Shown: positions 1 to 10,941 of the stretch, one piece after another
How the letters are laid out: each line of letters begins with the position of its first letter
How positions within the stretch are numbered: the first letter of the stretch is position 1
Notes under the pieces: model-generated
Seen by the model: the letters and a program-made list of their open reading frames with translations, nothing else
Databases searched by the model: none
Told to the model about the DNA's origin: nothing
From: Leptobrachium leishanense
Taxonomy: Eukaryota; Chordata; Amphibia; Anura; Megophryidae
Assembly (NCBI GenBank): GCA_009667805.1
Contig: CM019072.1
Span: forward strand, 38,991,519 to 39,055,518
Length of the DNA: 64,000 nucleotides
Direction: 5' to 3'
Program-made: the position numbers and the translations under genes

Positions 1-1082
1 ACCCCCTAAACCTAGCCCTAACCCCTAAACCTAACCCTAGCCCTAACCCCCTAACCCTAACCCCCTAAACCTAGCCCTAACCCCTAACCCTAGCCCTAAC
101 CCCCTAAACCTAACCCTAACCCCCTAAACCTAACCTTAACCCCTAAACCTTGCCCTAAACCTAACCCCCTAAACCAAGCCCTAACCCCCTAACCTCCCTA
201 AACCTAGCCCTAACCTCCCTAAGCCTAGCCATAACCCTAACCCCCTAAACCTAACCCTAGCCCTAACTCTAACACCCTAAACCTAGCCCTAACCCTAGCC
301 CCCTAAACGTAGCCCTAACCCTAACCCCCTAAACCTAACCCTAACCCCCTAAACCTAGCCCTAACCCCTAAACCTAATCCTAAGCCTAACCTTAACCCCT
401 AAACCTTGCCCGAACCCTAACCCCCTAAACCTAGCCCTAACCCCCTAACCTCCCTAAACCTAGCCTTAACCTCCCTAAGCCTAGCCATAACCCTAACCCT
501 CTAAACCTAGCCCTAACCCTAACCCTAGCCCTAACTCTAACCCCCTAAACCTAGCCCTAGCCCTAAACCTAACCCTAACTCTAACACCCTAAACCTAGCC
601 CTAACCCTAGCCCCCCTAAACGTAGCCCTAACCCTAACCCCATAACCCTAACCCCCCTAAACCTAGCCCTAACCCTAGCCCCCTAAACATAGCCCTAACC
701 CCCTAAACCTAGCCCTAACCCCCCTAAACCTAGCCCTAACCCTAGCCCCCCTAAACGTAGCCCTAACCCTAACCCCATAACCCTAACCCCCTAAACCTAG
801 TCCTAAGCCCCCTAAACCTAGCCCTAACCCTAGCCCCCCTAAACGTAGCCCTAACCCTAACCCCATAACCCTAACCCCCTAAACCTAGCCCTAACCCCCT
901 AAACCTAGCCCTAACCCTAGCCCCCTAAACGTAGCCCTAACCCTAACCCCATAACCCTAACCCCCTAAACCTAGCCCTAACCCTAGCCCCCCTAAACGTA
1001 GCCCTAACCCTAACCCCATAACCCTAACCCCCTAAACCTAGCCATAACCCTAACCCCCCTAAACCTAGCCCTAACCCCTTAA
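1..1082. repeat. Degenerate telomere-like (CCCTAA)n array
   Basis: The stretch is built almost entirely from CCCTAA, CCCCTAA, CCCCCTAAA, CCTAG and CCATAA variants. The C-rich strand reads 5' to 3' from the left edge, as at a left chromosome end with vertebrate TTAGGG repeats. Perfect runs of CCCTAA are short, so this is a variant-rich proximal telomere or subtelomeric array rather than the pure distal tract. A rarer AAACGTAGCC variant recurs near 305, 617, 753, 841, 927 and 992, which suggests local higher-order amplification with a period of about 65 to 88 bp. Confidence 0.9.
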
Positions 1083-1085
1083 ATC

Positions 1086-1115
1086 TAGGGTTAGGGTGTT
1101 AGTTTTAGGGTTAGC
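1086..1115. repeat. Inverted TTAGGG-strand patch
   Basis: Immediately inside the C-rich array the repeat flips to the G-rich strand (CTAGGGTTAGGG, then TTTTAGGGTTAG) for about 30 bases. This makes a head-to-head junction between opposite telomere-repeat orientations. Confidence 0.7.
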
Positions 1116-1320
1116 CGCTGAGATTATGGATGTCTGGAAGTTGGCCGTGTAGGGAAGTTGGGATGTCCGGCACTTGTTCTGTCTGGAAGTTGGCCGTCAG
1201 GATGTTGGCATTAGGGAACCTGGCTGTAGGGATTTTGTCCGGCACTCGTATAACCCATACTACCACCTGCAAGGCCCTCTACCTGAGCACGTAATCTGTA
1301 TAACCCATACTACCTACAAA
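1116..1320. repeat. Subtelomeric short direct repeats
   Basis: An 18-base block, TGTCTGGAAGTTGGCCGT, occurs at 1131-1148 and 1180-1197. GTCCGGCACT occurs at 1165 and 1237, and a 16-base TATAACCC-type block at 1249-1264 and 1299-1314. No coding potential is apparent. The segment looks like short, locally duplicated subtelomeric sequence. Confidence 0.6.
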
Positions 1321-1504
1321 ATTGGCTATCCATTTTGACCATTCTGTGTTTTTCCATTTCGGTACTGTGCTGTTTTGTATTTTTTACTTTTCTTGTAACA
1401 TGTATTTCCTTATTCTGTTTAGTTAGTATTATAGCGGCTGCATAAGGACCGTTCAGTTTAGTATTTCTTTCTGCTTCCCTGCTGTGTGTGTATTTTGGTT
1501 TCCA

Positions 1505-1890
1505 CCTTTTTAACCCCTTCCTTCCTGAATAGCATTGTATTTCTGTGTATTTTTGTCTAGTACTACCCAGCAGTGTGCTGGGTTCATTTGGATCCCCTCT
1601 CTTGGTTTTCTGCTCTGTCTATATATTCTGGTATGCACCCTTAACCCCTTCCTTTCTGACTCTCTTGTCTAGTGCTTCCCAGCAGTGGGCTGAATTCATT
1701 GTTTCCCCTTTGTATATCAACACGGCCCCCTAAAGGGCCGCTGTACTACTTTTGCTTCCCCTTTTTGGTTCACTGCTGTGTATTTGTTTTGGACATCCTT
1801 AACCTCTTCCCTTCTATTCTTTTGTATTGAGTCCTGCCCATCAGTGTGGTTATTTCATTTACTGTCCATTTGTTTGTTTGCACCCCTGCC
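1505..1890. repeat. Degenerate tandem repeat, about 130-157 bp unit
   Basis: Three imperfect units start with a CCTTAACCCCTTCC-like block near 1508, 1639 and 1797. Each is followed by TTGTCTAGTGCT-like and CCCAGCAGTG-like blocks. No gene is visible here. From 1891 to 2460 I see only unassigned sequence. Confidence 0.5.
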
Positions 1891-2479
1891 TATAGGGCTT
1901 TATGGGTCCCAACCTGCCTCTCGCCGGACGCCACCCTGACAGGGAACAGGTCAGAGAAAGGAGTCACAGAAACAAAAGCGGTAACAGAGGGAGGGAGAGA
2001 GAGAAGGGTCCCAGAGAAAGTGTGGGATCACAGAGAGACTACTCATACACAGCGCACATTACAGTGAGTTTTATGGCTGTGGAGCTCTGTGATACACTCA
2101 TACACACTGCACATTACTGAGAGTTTTATTGCTGCGCAACTCTGACAAGTATCCTTTTCGTTTGCACTTATCATAAAATAGGGCTGGTCTAAACATTTTT
2201 CCAGGGCTGCTTTTTATTCCCAGTCCGGCCCTGTTTGCAGCTATTCCGTTCCATGTTTTTTTTTTTTTCTGATCCCATGGTGGATTTGTTTCTGGGAGGT
2301 ATAAATGAAAGCCCACTAGTCTTCCTCATGATTGAGATGCAGCTTTTGGCGTCAATAGGCAGGTCTCACCTTACTGGAGGTGCCTTGACGCAGCAGGCGG
2401 GCTTAAAACTTCAATGACCATTCAAGTAAATAAAAACCTTTTAATTGTGTTTTGTTTCAAATGGTGTCATAGGGGTAAG

Positions 2480-2567
2480 CGCAAATAACAACCTTTTTTT
2501 CTGTTTTTATGATATATATATATATATATATATATATCATAAAAAGAAAAAAAGGTTGTCATTTGCA
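2480..2567. repeat. Palindrome with central (TA)n
   Basis: AACAACCTTTTTTTCTG, then TTTTTATGAT, leads into about 28 bases of alternating TA. The reverse complement follows (ATCATAAAAAGAAAAAAAGG, then TTGT). The whole can fold into one hairpin of roughly 85 bases, and its right edge abuts the next inverted repeat. Confidence 0.8.
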
Positions 2568-2880
2568 CAAGGAAGGAACTCCGGGTAGGATATGCAAATG
2601 ACATCTGTCTCACCGTTATGCTTCCTGGGTCTGTTATTACACAGAACCCTAAAATCAATGCTATGCCTAGCTCCTAGCTGATGAGGGTCCAACAAACACG
2701 AAACAGCGCTGTCAGTGTCCTAGGAGTGGCTTTGACCAGTTGCATAAACCTTATCTCTGCTAGAAAGCCACGGTGTGGCATAGGATTGATTTGAGGGTTC
2801 TGTGTAATAACAGACCCAGGATGCTTAAAGGTGAGACAGATGTCAACTGCATATCCTACCCAGAATTCCTTGCTGCATAT
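2563..2880. mobile_element. Inverted-repeat element with hammerhead core in its loop
   Basis: The left arm (about 2563-2667) and right arm (about 2777-2880) are close reverse complements. They include a shared CTGTTATTACACAGAACCCT block and a GGGTAGGATATGCA block. The roughly 110-base spacer carries the hammerhead-like motif at 2671-2726. It encodes no protein. By analogy with other motifs in the window it may be a fold-back derivative of a Penelope-like terminus, but it could be another kind of non-autonomous hairpin element. Confidence 0.55.
2671..2726 (+). ncRNA. Hammerhead-ribozyme-like motif 1
   Basis: In order: stem I strand CTCCTAG (2671-2677), perfect CTGATGA box (2678-2684), a poorly paired stem II region (2685-2699), GAAA (2700-2703), a stem III region ending in GTC (2717-2719), then CTAGGAG (2720-2726), the exact complement of the first strand. 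The conserved core and a 7-bp stem I are intact. The weak stem II makes activity doubtful. Confidence 0.55.
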
Positions 2881-3336
2881 GGGGAATGTGGCACAGGAGC
2901 TCTGGGATGCAATTCATCAAATTGCTGTGATGTGCGGGTGGCTTCTGCAATAATAAACACATGTCTAAATATATACGGCCGTTCATTGCGAACCAAATTT
3001 CCACCATTTTATTCAGCAAAGCTGAGTTAAGAAATTTTCACCATGTCGTAAAAGCTGGTATTATGCACCCATGCATGGAGCTGTTGTTGCAGGTTTTTGA
3101 ATGTGTTTGTCTGGAGTGCTCTCTCCATGGTTTTGTTCTATATATATATCCAGTCAGGTCCAGAAATATTGGGACATCGACACAATTCTAACATCTTTGG
3201 CTCTATACACCACCACAATGGAGTTGGAATGAAACAAACACAATGTGCTCTAACTGCAGACTGTCAGCTTTAATTTGAGGGTATGTAAATCCAACTCAGG
3301 TGAACAGTGTAGGACTTACAGCAGTTTGCAGATGTG

Positions 3337-3983
3337 TGTCACGACTCACCGAAGGCCGCTCCCGTCAGTGCCCGGTCTCGAGCACCCCCTTGGGATCCGC
3401 AGGTCGGCGAGTCGCTCCTCCTTGGCGCCATCAGGGTCTTGGACACGCTGGCCCTCGGATCCGGAACACCCTTCCCCTCTGGCGGCGTCCTGGGGTTGGT
3501 GTGATGCGGTGGCTTACCAGTGGTGCCGCGTCCGGAGACCACGTGGAACACAAGTCGGAGAGATCGGGGCAAGATGGCGCCCGGGGGCTGGTCGCTCCTT
3601 TGGTGGATCGGCGGAGAGGGGAGGGGCTGCTGACTCAGAGATTGGGGAGAGGACTCACAGGCCTTCCTCCAATAAGAGAGGAGAGGATGGCATCCGCAGT
3701 GGAGGCGTGACCACCTCTACCCCATCCACTATACAAAGCCAGAGCTCGCTCTCTGGCATTGCTTCACAATTGCTCAGCATTGGTCATAGCAAGAAGCTCC
3801 TCTTCCTTCCTCCTAATCCCTTCCTAAAGTTCCTGTTTATCCTTCATTAAAGAACCTGAATAGATACCTGAACCTTGGCTTGGCTACCGACTATTCTAAC
3901 AGATTTTCCCAATTGTACCACGATTCCAGCATTCTGATATCCTACTGGGTTCCCACCTAAAACCCTAACCGATGAACATGATA
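3337..3983 (+). mobile_element. Solo-LTR-like insertion in Tc1 copy A
   Basis: This 647-base block is absent from Tc1 copy B. It is flanked by ATGTG (3332-3336) and ATGTA (3984-3988), a probable 5-bp target duplication with one mismatch. It begins TGTCACGACTC and is GC-rich in its first half. It has an ATTAAA polyadenylation-like signal at 3846, followed by a C/T-rich segment resembling an LTR R-U5 region. No gag or pol sequence is seen. The 3' end (ACATGATA) is not the canonical CA, so the LTR call is moderate. Open frames crossing it resemble no known protein. Confidence 0.5.
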
Positions 3984-4055
3984 ATGTACCTCCCACTTGT
4001 TAAGGGACCAAAGGTAATGGGACAGAATAATAGTCATAAATCAAACTTTCCCTTC

Positions 4056-5262
4056 TTAATACTTGGTTGCAAATCCTTTGCAGTCAATCACAGCCTGAAG
4101 TCTGGAATGCATAGACATCACCAGACGCTGGGTTTCATCCCTGGTGATGCTCTGCCAGGCCTCTACTGCAACTGTCTTCAGTTCCTGCTTGTTCTTGGGG
4201 CATTTTCCCTTCAGTTTTGTCTTCAGCAAGTGAAATGCATGCTCAATGGGATTCAGGTCAGGTGATTGACTTGGCCATTGCATAAAATTCCACTTCTGTC
4301 CCTTCAAAAACTCTTTGGTTGCTTTTGCAGTATGCTTTGGGTCATTGTCCATCTGCACTGTGAAACATAGAAACATAGAAAAATTTCGGCAGATAAGAAC
4401 CTTTCGGCCCATCTAGTCTGCCCAATTACATGGATACTTTACCTGCATTTATCTTTTGTTTAGGATAGCCTTATGCCTATCCCATGCCTGCTTAAATTCA
4501 ATTACTGTTTTGGCCTCTACCACTTCAACTGGAAGGCTGTTCCATGAAGTGCCGTCCAATGAGTTCTGCAGCATTTGGCTGAATGTGAGCAGATAATATT
4601 GCCCGAAACACTTCAGAATTCATCCTGCTGCTTTTGTCAGCAGTCACATCATCAATAAATACAAGAGAACCAGTTCCATTGGCAGCCATACATGCCCACG
4701 CCATGACACTATCACCACCATGCTTCACTGATGAGGTGGTATGCTTAGGATCATGAGCAGTTCCTTTCCTTCTCCATACTCTTCTCTTCCCATCACTCTG
4801 GTACAAGTTGATCTTGGTCTCATCTGTCCATAGGATCTTGTTCCAGAACTGTGAAGGCTTTGCTAGGTGTTGTTTGGCAAACTCTAATCTGGCCTTCCTG
4901 TTTTTGAGGCTCACCAATGGTTTACATCTTGTGGTGAACCCTCTGTATTCATTCTGGTGAAGTCTTCTCTTGATTGTTGACTTTGACACACATACACCTA
5001 CCTCCTGGAGAGTGTTCTTGATCTGGCCAACTGTTGTGAAGGGTGTTTTATATACCAGGGAAAGAATTATTTGGTCATCCACCACAGTTGTTTTCCGTGG
5101 TGTTGGTGTTGCTGAGCTCACTGGTGCGTTCCTTCTTTTTGAGAATGTTCCAAACAGTTGTTTTGGCCGCGCCTAATGTTCTTGCTATCTCTCTGATGGG
5201 TTTGTTTTGTTTCTTCAGCCTAATGATGGCTTGATTGATAGTGACAGCTCTTTGGATCTCAT
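4056..5262 (-). pseudogene. Tc1-like DD34E transposase, disrupted
   Basis: The protein would cut and paste its element at TA sites. On the minus strand the probable start is 5260-5262 (MRSKELS), and an N-terminal helix-turn-helix follows (IREIARTLGAAKTTVWNIL). The catalytic part has LWTDETKIN (first Asp), then VQMDNDPKHT and DLNPIEHAF, giving 34 residues between the second Asp and the Glu. The C-terminus is GFATKY. The frame is broken by a shift after KTTVWNIL-KKKER near 5080-5120 and by the CR1 fragment inserted at 4365-4544. It is not functional. Copy B is better preserved. Confidence 0.9.
4365..4544 (-). mobile_element. CR1-like LINE 3' fragment inside transposase
   Basis: On the minus strand this matches the 3' end of the LINE at 61441-63148: the C-terminal codons (IEFKQAWDRHKAILNKR), then a short UTR ending in TTTCTATG repeats. 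It is flanked by TGAA on both sides (4361-4364 and 4545-4548). The uninterrupted transposase sequence in Tc1 copy B shows the insertion precisely. This is a short 5'-truncated retroposed copy. Confidence 0.85.
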
Positions 5263-5620
5263 CTTGAGAGTTGACAGCAACAGATTCCAAATGCAAATAG
5301 CACACTTGAAATGAACTCTGGGCCTTTTATCTGCACATTGTAATTGGGGTAATGAGGGAATATCACACACTTGGCCATGGAACAGCTGAGAAGCCAATTG
5401 TCCCATTACCTTTGGTCCCTTAACAAGTGGTAGGCACACCTGCAAACTGCTGTAAATCCTACACCGTTCACCTGAGTTGGATGTACATACCCTCAAATTA
5501 AATCTGACAGTCTGCAGTTAAAGCACATTGTGTTTGTTTCAGTCCAACTCCATTGTGGTGGTGTATAGAGCCAAAGATTTTAGAATTGTGTTGATGTCCC
5601 AATATTTCTGGACCTGACTG

Positions 5621-6945
5621 TATATATTTAGACATGTCCCCATTCGGGACTGAAACATTGTGAATTATTAAACGAAAAATAGCTGAACACGTTTCTGATT
5701 TCTTCTTGCCAAGTAATCTGGATGGCCACTGAAGCACCATGGTGGTGACTGCCTTCGGTGAGTTGGCATACACATTGCACATTGGCGAGAACTATAATAC
5801 TGTATATGTGTCTAAATACAACAATAACTGAAGAAACCAGTGTAATCCTCTATGATCCAGTACACAATAAGAGATTGAGCTGCTTAATAAAGGGCTCATA
5901 AAACTGAGTGACCATTAACTCTATATTAGAAAATTTATGGGATTTCTTTTTTAAAATATGATGGGCACTATTCGCTAGTGAATGCTAACATTAGCGTTCA
6001 GATGTATAAGTGTTACTGCCAGGATGTGACTTTAACGCATGTGCCCCATATTACAATCCTGTTGATAAACCCGTTGGTTATCCATTAGCGCATTACTTCT
6101 TGTGTGAGCGTCTGTACTTTGCGCATTCTTTACTTAACATGAGGAGCGGAAATTTACATTAGCGTTTTGACCAATAAGGTATTACAAACTGCTAGCGCTA
6201 ATTACCACAGGGACGCACAAGGCAAAATTTTAGCTACTCCTAAAAGCTGGTGCTAAATGATTCCACATTTGCAAAATCATTTAGCCCCCCCTAAACCCCC
6301 CATAAATCTGATACTCGCCTCTCATCAGGGATGGACTGGGACTTCAACCAGACCGGTCCACTCCAATATGCAAACTCGCAGGGCCGGATTAAGATCTCTA
6401 TGGGCGGGAGCTAAAGATTTTGTTTGGACTTTTTTTGGCATTTAATGAAATGAAAATCTATTTTATGTTCTTTTAAATTGCGTTCAATTTCATTGCTTTG
6501 TGTTTTGCTGCACTTCGGCTCTCTTCTGATTCCATTTTGCCGAAATTACAGTGAATTCACTATTTAGTAAATGTTTTGCTGAAAATGGAGTCGCTGTAAC
6601 AGTTATCGGATGCAAGGGAAAGCTGCCGAATTGTGCCAATAACCACTGAATTGCGCCGAATTGGCATCAGCAAATTCCTCTGACCTGAAAAAAGTTTCCT
6701 CTTCTCCTAATATTAGCTTAAATCAATAAAAATGTGTCTAAATAATAAAAAATCAAGGGAAAATGTGGCAGAGTTGGCGCTTCAGATGCTCTGTTGGTGA
6801 AATATTTGCAGGATCTTGCTTCTGGGGTCTTCTGTAGAGCTTAAAAGCAGAAATCATATATGGCGTAGCACAGGTTGAAATAAAAGTGCAAGTATACCAT
6901 AATTTATGCTACTCACATTTACTGGTGTCTCAGAGCTCAGACACC
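5621..6945. other. Non-genic stretch with repeat fragments
   Basis: No gene is recognised. It holds fragments seen elsewhere in hAT-like elements: CAGGGATGGACTGG near 6326 and CAGGGCCGGATTAA near 6382, the latter matching the end of the nested element at 50666. It also has a GC-skewed block with repeated TTAGCG-type words at about 5965-6245. Confidence 0.4.
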
Positions 6946-7071
6946 AGATTTGAAGGCAGCCAGTGATATTATCTATCTAGGTGAGGCTGATAGGTGATCC
7001 GGTGCATCTAGATAATATCAGCCTCACCTAGATAGTGCACCTAGATAATATCACTGGCTGCCTTCAAATCT
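6946..7071. repeat. Inverted repeat with short spacer
   Basis: AGATTTGAAGGCAGCCAGTG at the left returns as the reverse complement at 7052-7071. The pairing continues through GATATTATCTA and AGGTGAGGCTGATA to a spacer of about 24 bases. One arm has a 9-base duplication. Upstream lies a small hairpin, TGGTGTCTCAGAGC-TCAGACACCA. Confidence 0.75.
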
Positions 7072-7074
7072 AGG

Positions 7075-8086
7075 CCTGATCATGGCCTTTCCAATGATAC
7101 CAAACATGACCAGGTTTGGTGTAAAAATAAAATTTAAAAAAATATATATATATATTTTTTTTAATTTTTGTCTGGGGTTTTTTATTTAAATAGTACCTAG
7201 GCTGTCATCTAAAAATAATTAGCATAAAACAGTCAGAATGAGAGCAGCGCACATAGGTGAACTTTCTCGGCAGTGAAGGGGTTAAAAAGCAAAAACATGT
7301 AAAAATTGGGTATTTCTATTCTCGGGACAAAATTTTTAAACTATTTAACCGGGGTCTTTTTTGGTGGTTGTAGATTTTGGGGATTAAATTCCTAAAGTGT
7401 GTTTTTACCATTTTTTTTTATCATATTTCATTTTTTGTTTTTAATAGTAAATTATTCGATATGATGGAAATAATGGTGTTTTTAGAAAGTCCATTTAATG
7501 GCGGGAAAATGATGTATAATATGTGTGGGTTGAATAAATAAGAGGAAAATTTGACCTAAACACTAAGGTTAGGGTCAGACGAACGTGATTTCTACGGACT
7601 GTGTGTCCGTGCAGTACGGACGGACGTTAGTACGGAAGATGCAGTAGTGGCCACACAGTCCGTTTTTGTGACTGACGTATTATTTGACGGATGTAGCAGG
7701 GAAAATAAATTCAAATGCAAAACCATTTTGTCTGTCAAAAATGCTGGACGTATAAATGCAGTCTGTCTGACCACGTTCCATCACTCACACACAAAGCTAT
7801 GCGGACGTTGCGGACGCAGCGCACTTTGTGCGGCCGTTCTAGGGGTTGTACGTTCTTGCCTAACTTGCGTCCGTTTGCCGCGGCCGTTGTGTGTCCGCAG
7901 TTCAGTGCGGACGTACTTCGTGTGTGGGACTCTATTGGCCTTTACGTCATGCTATCACGGACGTACTTTTGTGCGCCATCACGGATGTGAACGCTGCGCT
8001 CGTCTGACCGAAGCCTAACAGCGCAGAAAAACCAGCAGCGCTCACTAAAGGATGGATTTGTGTAAAACCGCCTGGTCAGGGGTTAA
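7075..8086. mobile_element. piggyBac-like MITE fragment with nested MITE
   Basis: The sequence parallels 28910-29525 block by block: CCAAACATGACCAGGTTTGG, GACCTAGGCTGTCATC-like, TATTCGATATGATGGAAATA and AAATTTGACCTAAACAC. It ends in a CAGGGG-TTAA terminus. The GC-rich left half found in the copy at 28301 is missing. A second MITE (7564-8018) interrupts it. It encodes no protein. Confidence 0.7.
7564..8018. mobile_element. GGGTCAGACG-family MITE, copy 1 (subfamily A)
   Basis: The ends read TAAGGTTAGGGTCAGACGAA and the imperfect reverse complement CGTCTGACCGAAGCCTAA. The host element at 29440-29460 lacks this block, which shows the insertion and supports a short TAA or TA target duplication. 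The interior is rich in CpG and ACGGAC words. It shares the GACTGTGTGTCCGTGCAG-like interior with the copy at 51488. Confidence 0.8.
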
Positions 8087-10511
8087 AAATCAAAAATTTC
8101 TAATATAATACAAAAGGACCGTTTATAAAAATTACAAAATAAGGTGGTTTGTAAAATATAAAAATGATTTTAAAAAAAGGGCACTCCAGGCTTGGCTGGC
8201 GGCCAGGCCCAAGCTCGGCCACACCAACTCGGCCCACTGAGCCACCGGCCCACCGGGAATATCCCAGTAGTCCCGATGGCCAGTACATGCCTGCCTCTCA
8301 TCTCGTGGTGAGAATAGTGGCCCGATCCACTGCTTCTTGTCGCCGGGAGCAGAGTGAGACTGGGAAAGAGTTCCCAAAGAGCAAGTTCGTGCAGGGCTCA
8401 CGGTCCAGAAGAGCAACCCTCCATGGAGTTCTATGGATTCCAGAAGGTAATACTCTCGGTAGCACGTAAGCGCTAACGCGAGTATCTCAGCGGTGAGCAA
8501 TGCATTCCCGGGGCAAGGTGGTGCCGAGGTAAGGCCTGTCCTGGAATATTGTGTTAAAATGGAGACACTACATGGAAACCTTCAGGCGCAGATTTTCCCT
8601 GTTAGCATCCCCATTTTAGCGCGAACTGCGGAATAGGGCCCAATATGTTTTGCATTGTTTCCCCTCAGCATATGATACAACTGTGAATAATTATCATGCC
8701 CCCCCTCTGCTGACTGCACCGTGCTCACCATTCATGTTCTGGCAGCACATGTAAAGTGCTGCCGGTGCTCAGCACTGATATCCTGGTACTCATACAGTTA
8801 AACACAGCAAACACACACCACACCCTCCTGCCGGAATAAAGGTCCACTCCTCCCTTCCATCAATGCTTCAGCATTAATCTGCTAGTTGTGTTGCAAACCA
8901 GTTTGACCTTCCTGAAGCTCCCTGATATACTATTGAACTCCCGTGTACCAGACCCCCTGCTTTGCCCACCGATCGCCGCCTTCTCTCAGCCTTTCTCTTG
9001 GAATAACCACTTGTACCTTGCCTACTGTCTACCTTGTGTCCGGTCTACCTCCCCCCCCTTGTACATTTCCCAGTGTTTCCCAAGAATTCTGGTCCCTCTT
9101 GTCTGTTTACCTGTGTGTCCCTGCTTGCTGGGTTCAGACCACCCTCAACCATTACAATAATACTGTGTTATTATGCAATATTGTACCACTTGGCACTGCA
9201 GAGGTTGTTTTTCGTATATTTTGCCTGGATGGGTTTCTACAGAAGTGGCAAATAAGGATAAAAAAAGCGAATTACAAGATAGAAGATACAGTAAACCTTT
9301 TGAGTTTATTTGGTATATATCTGCTGTACATATCCTATAATAAATAATTAATTTAAAATAGCATTTCCTAGCATCCTGCATTACAACAGGCAGTAAAACC
9401 CATACCAATAGTAATTTGTACACATATATAGTTATAGAATAGGAAACATTACATTGAAAAACCAAACATTCCATTAAGCTTTAGCATATCTCAATCCTAT
9501 CGATTAAAAAAAACCTCAACCCCCCCCCCCCCCAAGAAATCATAGCAGAAACACAAACATATTGCTGGATAAATCTGGAGCTGAGGCTCCCAGAGCACTG
9601 AATATCTACTCTAAACCATGCATTGGTAGGCAATAAACAAACCAGAGGGGTACTGCATCCTGCCAGAAGGAGACAATGGTGTCCAGAACGATAAAGGAAG
9701 ATGGCCTGTCTACAATTTTGTAATGTAAACATTCTTTTGGGCAACTGAAAGTTTAGACTCAGTTTATTAAGTGTCTACTGTACTCATTTTTGTTCAAACC
9801 GGTGTATTAAGGACGTCAGAATGGAATAAGTGAAAATGAAGGATGAAATGTAGGGACATATTACTAGTCAGTTGTAGAAAGGTTTGACATTTAGAATACC
9901 TTGTATTATTATGTGCAATTCTTTCATTGTGTTTAGGGACAGCAGGTTGTTGACAGTTTTTGTATCTCTCTGGCATGGCTCCTCATACCATTCAACCATA
10001 TATCATCATTATAGGAAAGATTATAGGAATTTCCCTTTTACAAGCAAATACATTCCCCACTACGTGGATTAAATGACAGCACTTGATACAAATAAGTCGT
10101 ATGCATCTCATCCATAAATCACGAGGGCTTCAAGTTGGATGGAGAGACAAGGCTCACTGGGTCACAGATTTTGCAGCCGGCTCTGGCTGTCCTCACAAAG
10201 GGTACTGTCAATCTTTGCTCATAGTACACCAGACGGCTAGAAGAGAATTAAAGCTTTGTAAAAATATAATAAGGAACATTATACATTTCTTCAGTAACAC
10301 AATTATAAATATTTTTATATTAAGGTGGGGAGTGGAAACTATAAAAACGAAACGTTCCACGTCAGGGATACAATAATGTGTCCTGTTTTGGGGAATACCT
10401 TACCTGGGGCTCTATCACCTGATGTGCACTAACCCTTGCGTCAGCATTTTTTTGCATTAGCGCCAGGTAAATTCAGTCTAGCGTCTGACCAACAGATCGT
10501 TTGCAAGTCAC
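8087..10511. other. Non-genic stretch, hAT fragment and poly-C
   Basis: A fragment at about 8170-8293 is the reverse complement of the left part of the hAT element at 41688, ending in GGCCAGTACATGCCTG. A CCCCCCCCCCCCCC run lies near 9520-9534. I see no coding exon and no further structured element. Confidence 0.4.
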
Positions 10512-10941
10512 TTAGGCTAGGGTCAGACTAACGCAGTATCAACGTGCGTTTAGCAGCACTAAATCACGGCCGTGCTAGCAGCAAATGACGTCCAATGCCG
10601 GGCAGCATACGAAGAACGGCCGCACAAAAGTGCGGCAGCGCAACGCAAGTGGCAAACGAACACATTTTTTCGAGAATGTGAAACCGCTAGTACTGACGTA
10701 CAGAGTGCGCTGCGTCCGCTAGCTGCGTGTGTGTGTGATTAGGAGACGTCAGACGCTGCTAATGTCCGGCCAACATAACGTCAGACACAAAAGTGTTTTA
10801 TTGATGATCCGTACAAAATCACGGACGAAAATTCGCATCGTATGACCGCTATCGCGTATTCTGTGAAAAAATGCGTCCATTTGTTCGAACGCACTTTTTC
10901 ACGGACAACGCGAAAAATGCGTTAGTCTGACCCTAGCCTAA
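10512..10941. mobile_element. GGGTCAGACG-family MITE, copy 2 (subfamily B)
   Basis: TTAGGCTAGGGTCAGACTAA at the left and TTAGTCTGACCCTAGCCTAA at the right form near-perfect terminal inverted repeats. The interior (CGTGCTAGCAGCAAATGACG, AATGTGAAACCGCTAGTACT) matches copies 3 and 5. There is no coding capacity. The target duplication is TA, or the palindromic TTA/TAA. Confidence 0.85.

Larger units (their letters stand above)
3151..5620 (-). mobile_element. Tc1-like transposon, family 1 copy A, with two insertions
   Basis: Terminal inverted repeats read CAGTCAGGTCCAGAAATATT at the left edge, and the reverse complement ends at 5620, next to TA. Copy B at 26778-29644 has the same ends and supplies the uninterrupted sequence. 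Comparison shows two insertions here: an LTR-like segment (3337-3983) between the left TIR region and the transposase 3' end, and a CR1 3' fragment (4365-4544) inside the transposase. The transposase is on the minus strand. Confidence 0.9.

Noticed and set aside
1..1082. Plant-type CCCTAAA telomere
   Set aside because: CCCTAAA is only one of several mixed variants. The NECAB2 gene and the transposon content show a vertebrate.
3275..3850. 191-codon open frame across the Tc1 left end
   Set aside because: It starts in the Tc1 terminal region and crosses the LTR-like insertion boundary, so it cannot be a native protein.
7647..8018. Cys/Arg-rich open frame
   Set aside because: It lies wholly within a MITE and is disrupted in the sister copy at 51488.
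9481..9744. Minus-strand frame with TNAWFRV as a candidate terminal necab2 exon
   Set aside because: NECAB proteins end in an AAWC-like motif. This frame has no acceptor AG in the right phase and no further match.
10332..10360. GTGGAA...GAAACG...TTCCAC, resembling a hammerhead
   Set aside because: The outer strands pair and GAAA is present, but there is no CTGANGA box and no room for stem II. It is too degenerate to list as a motif.
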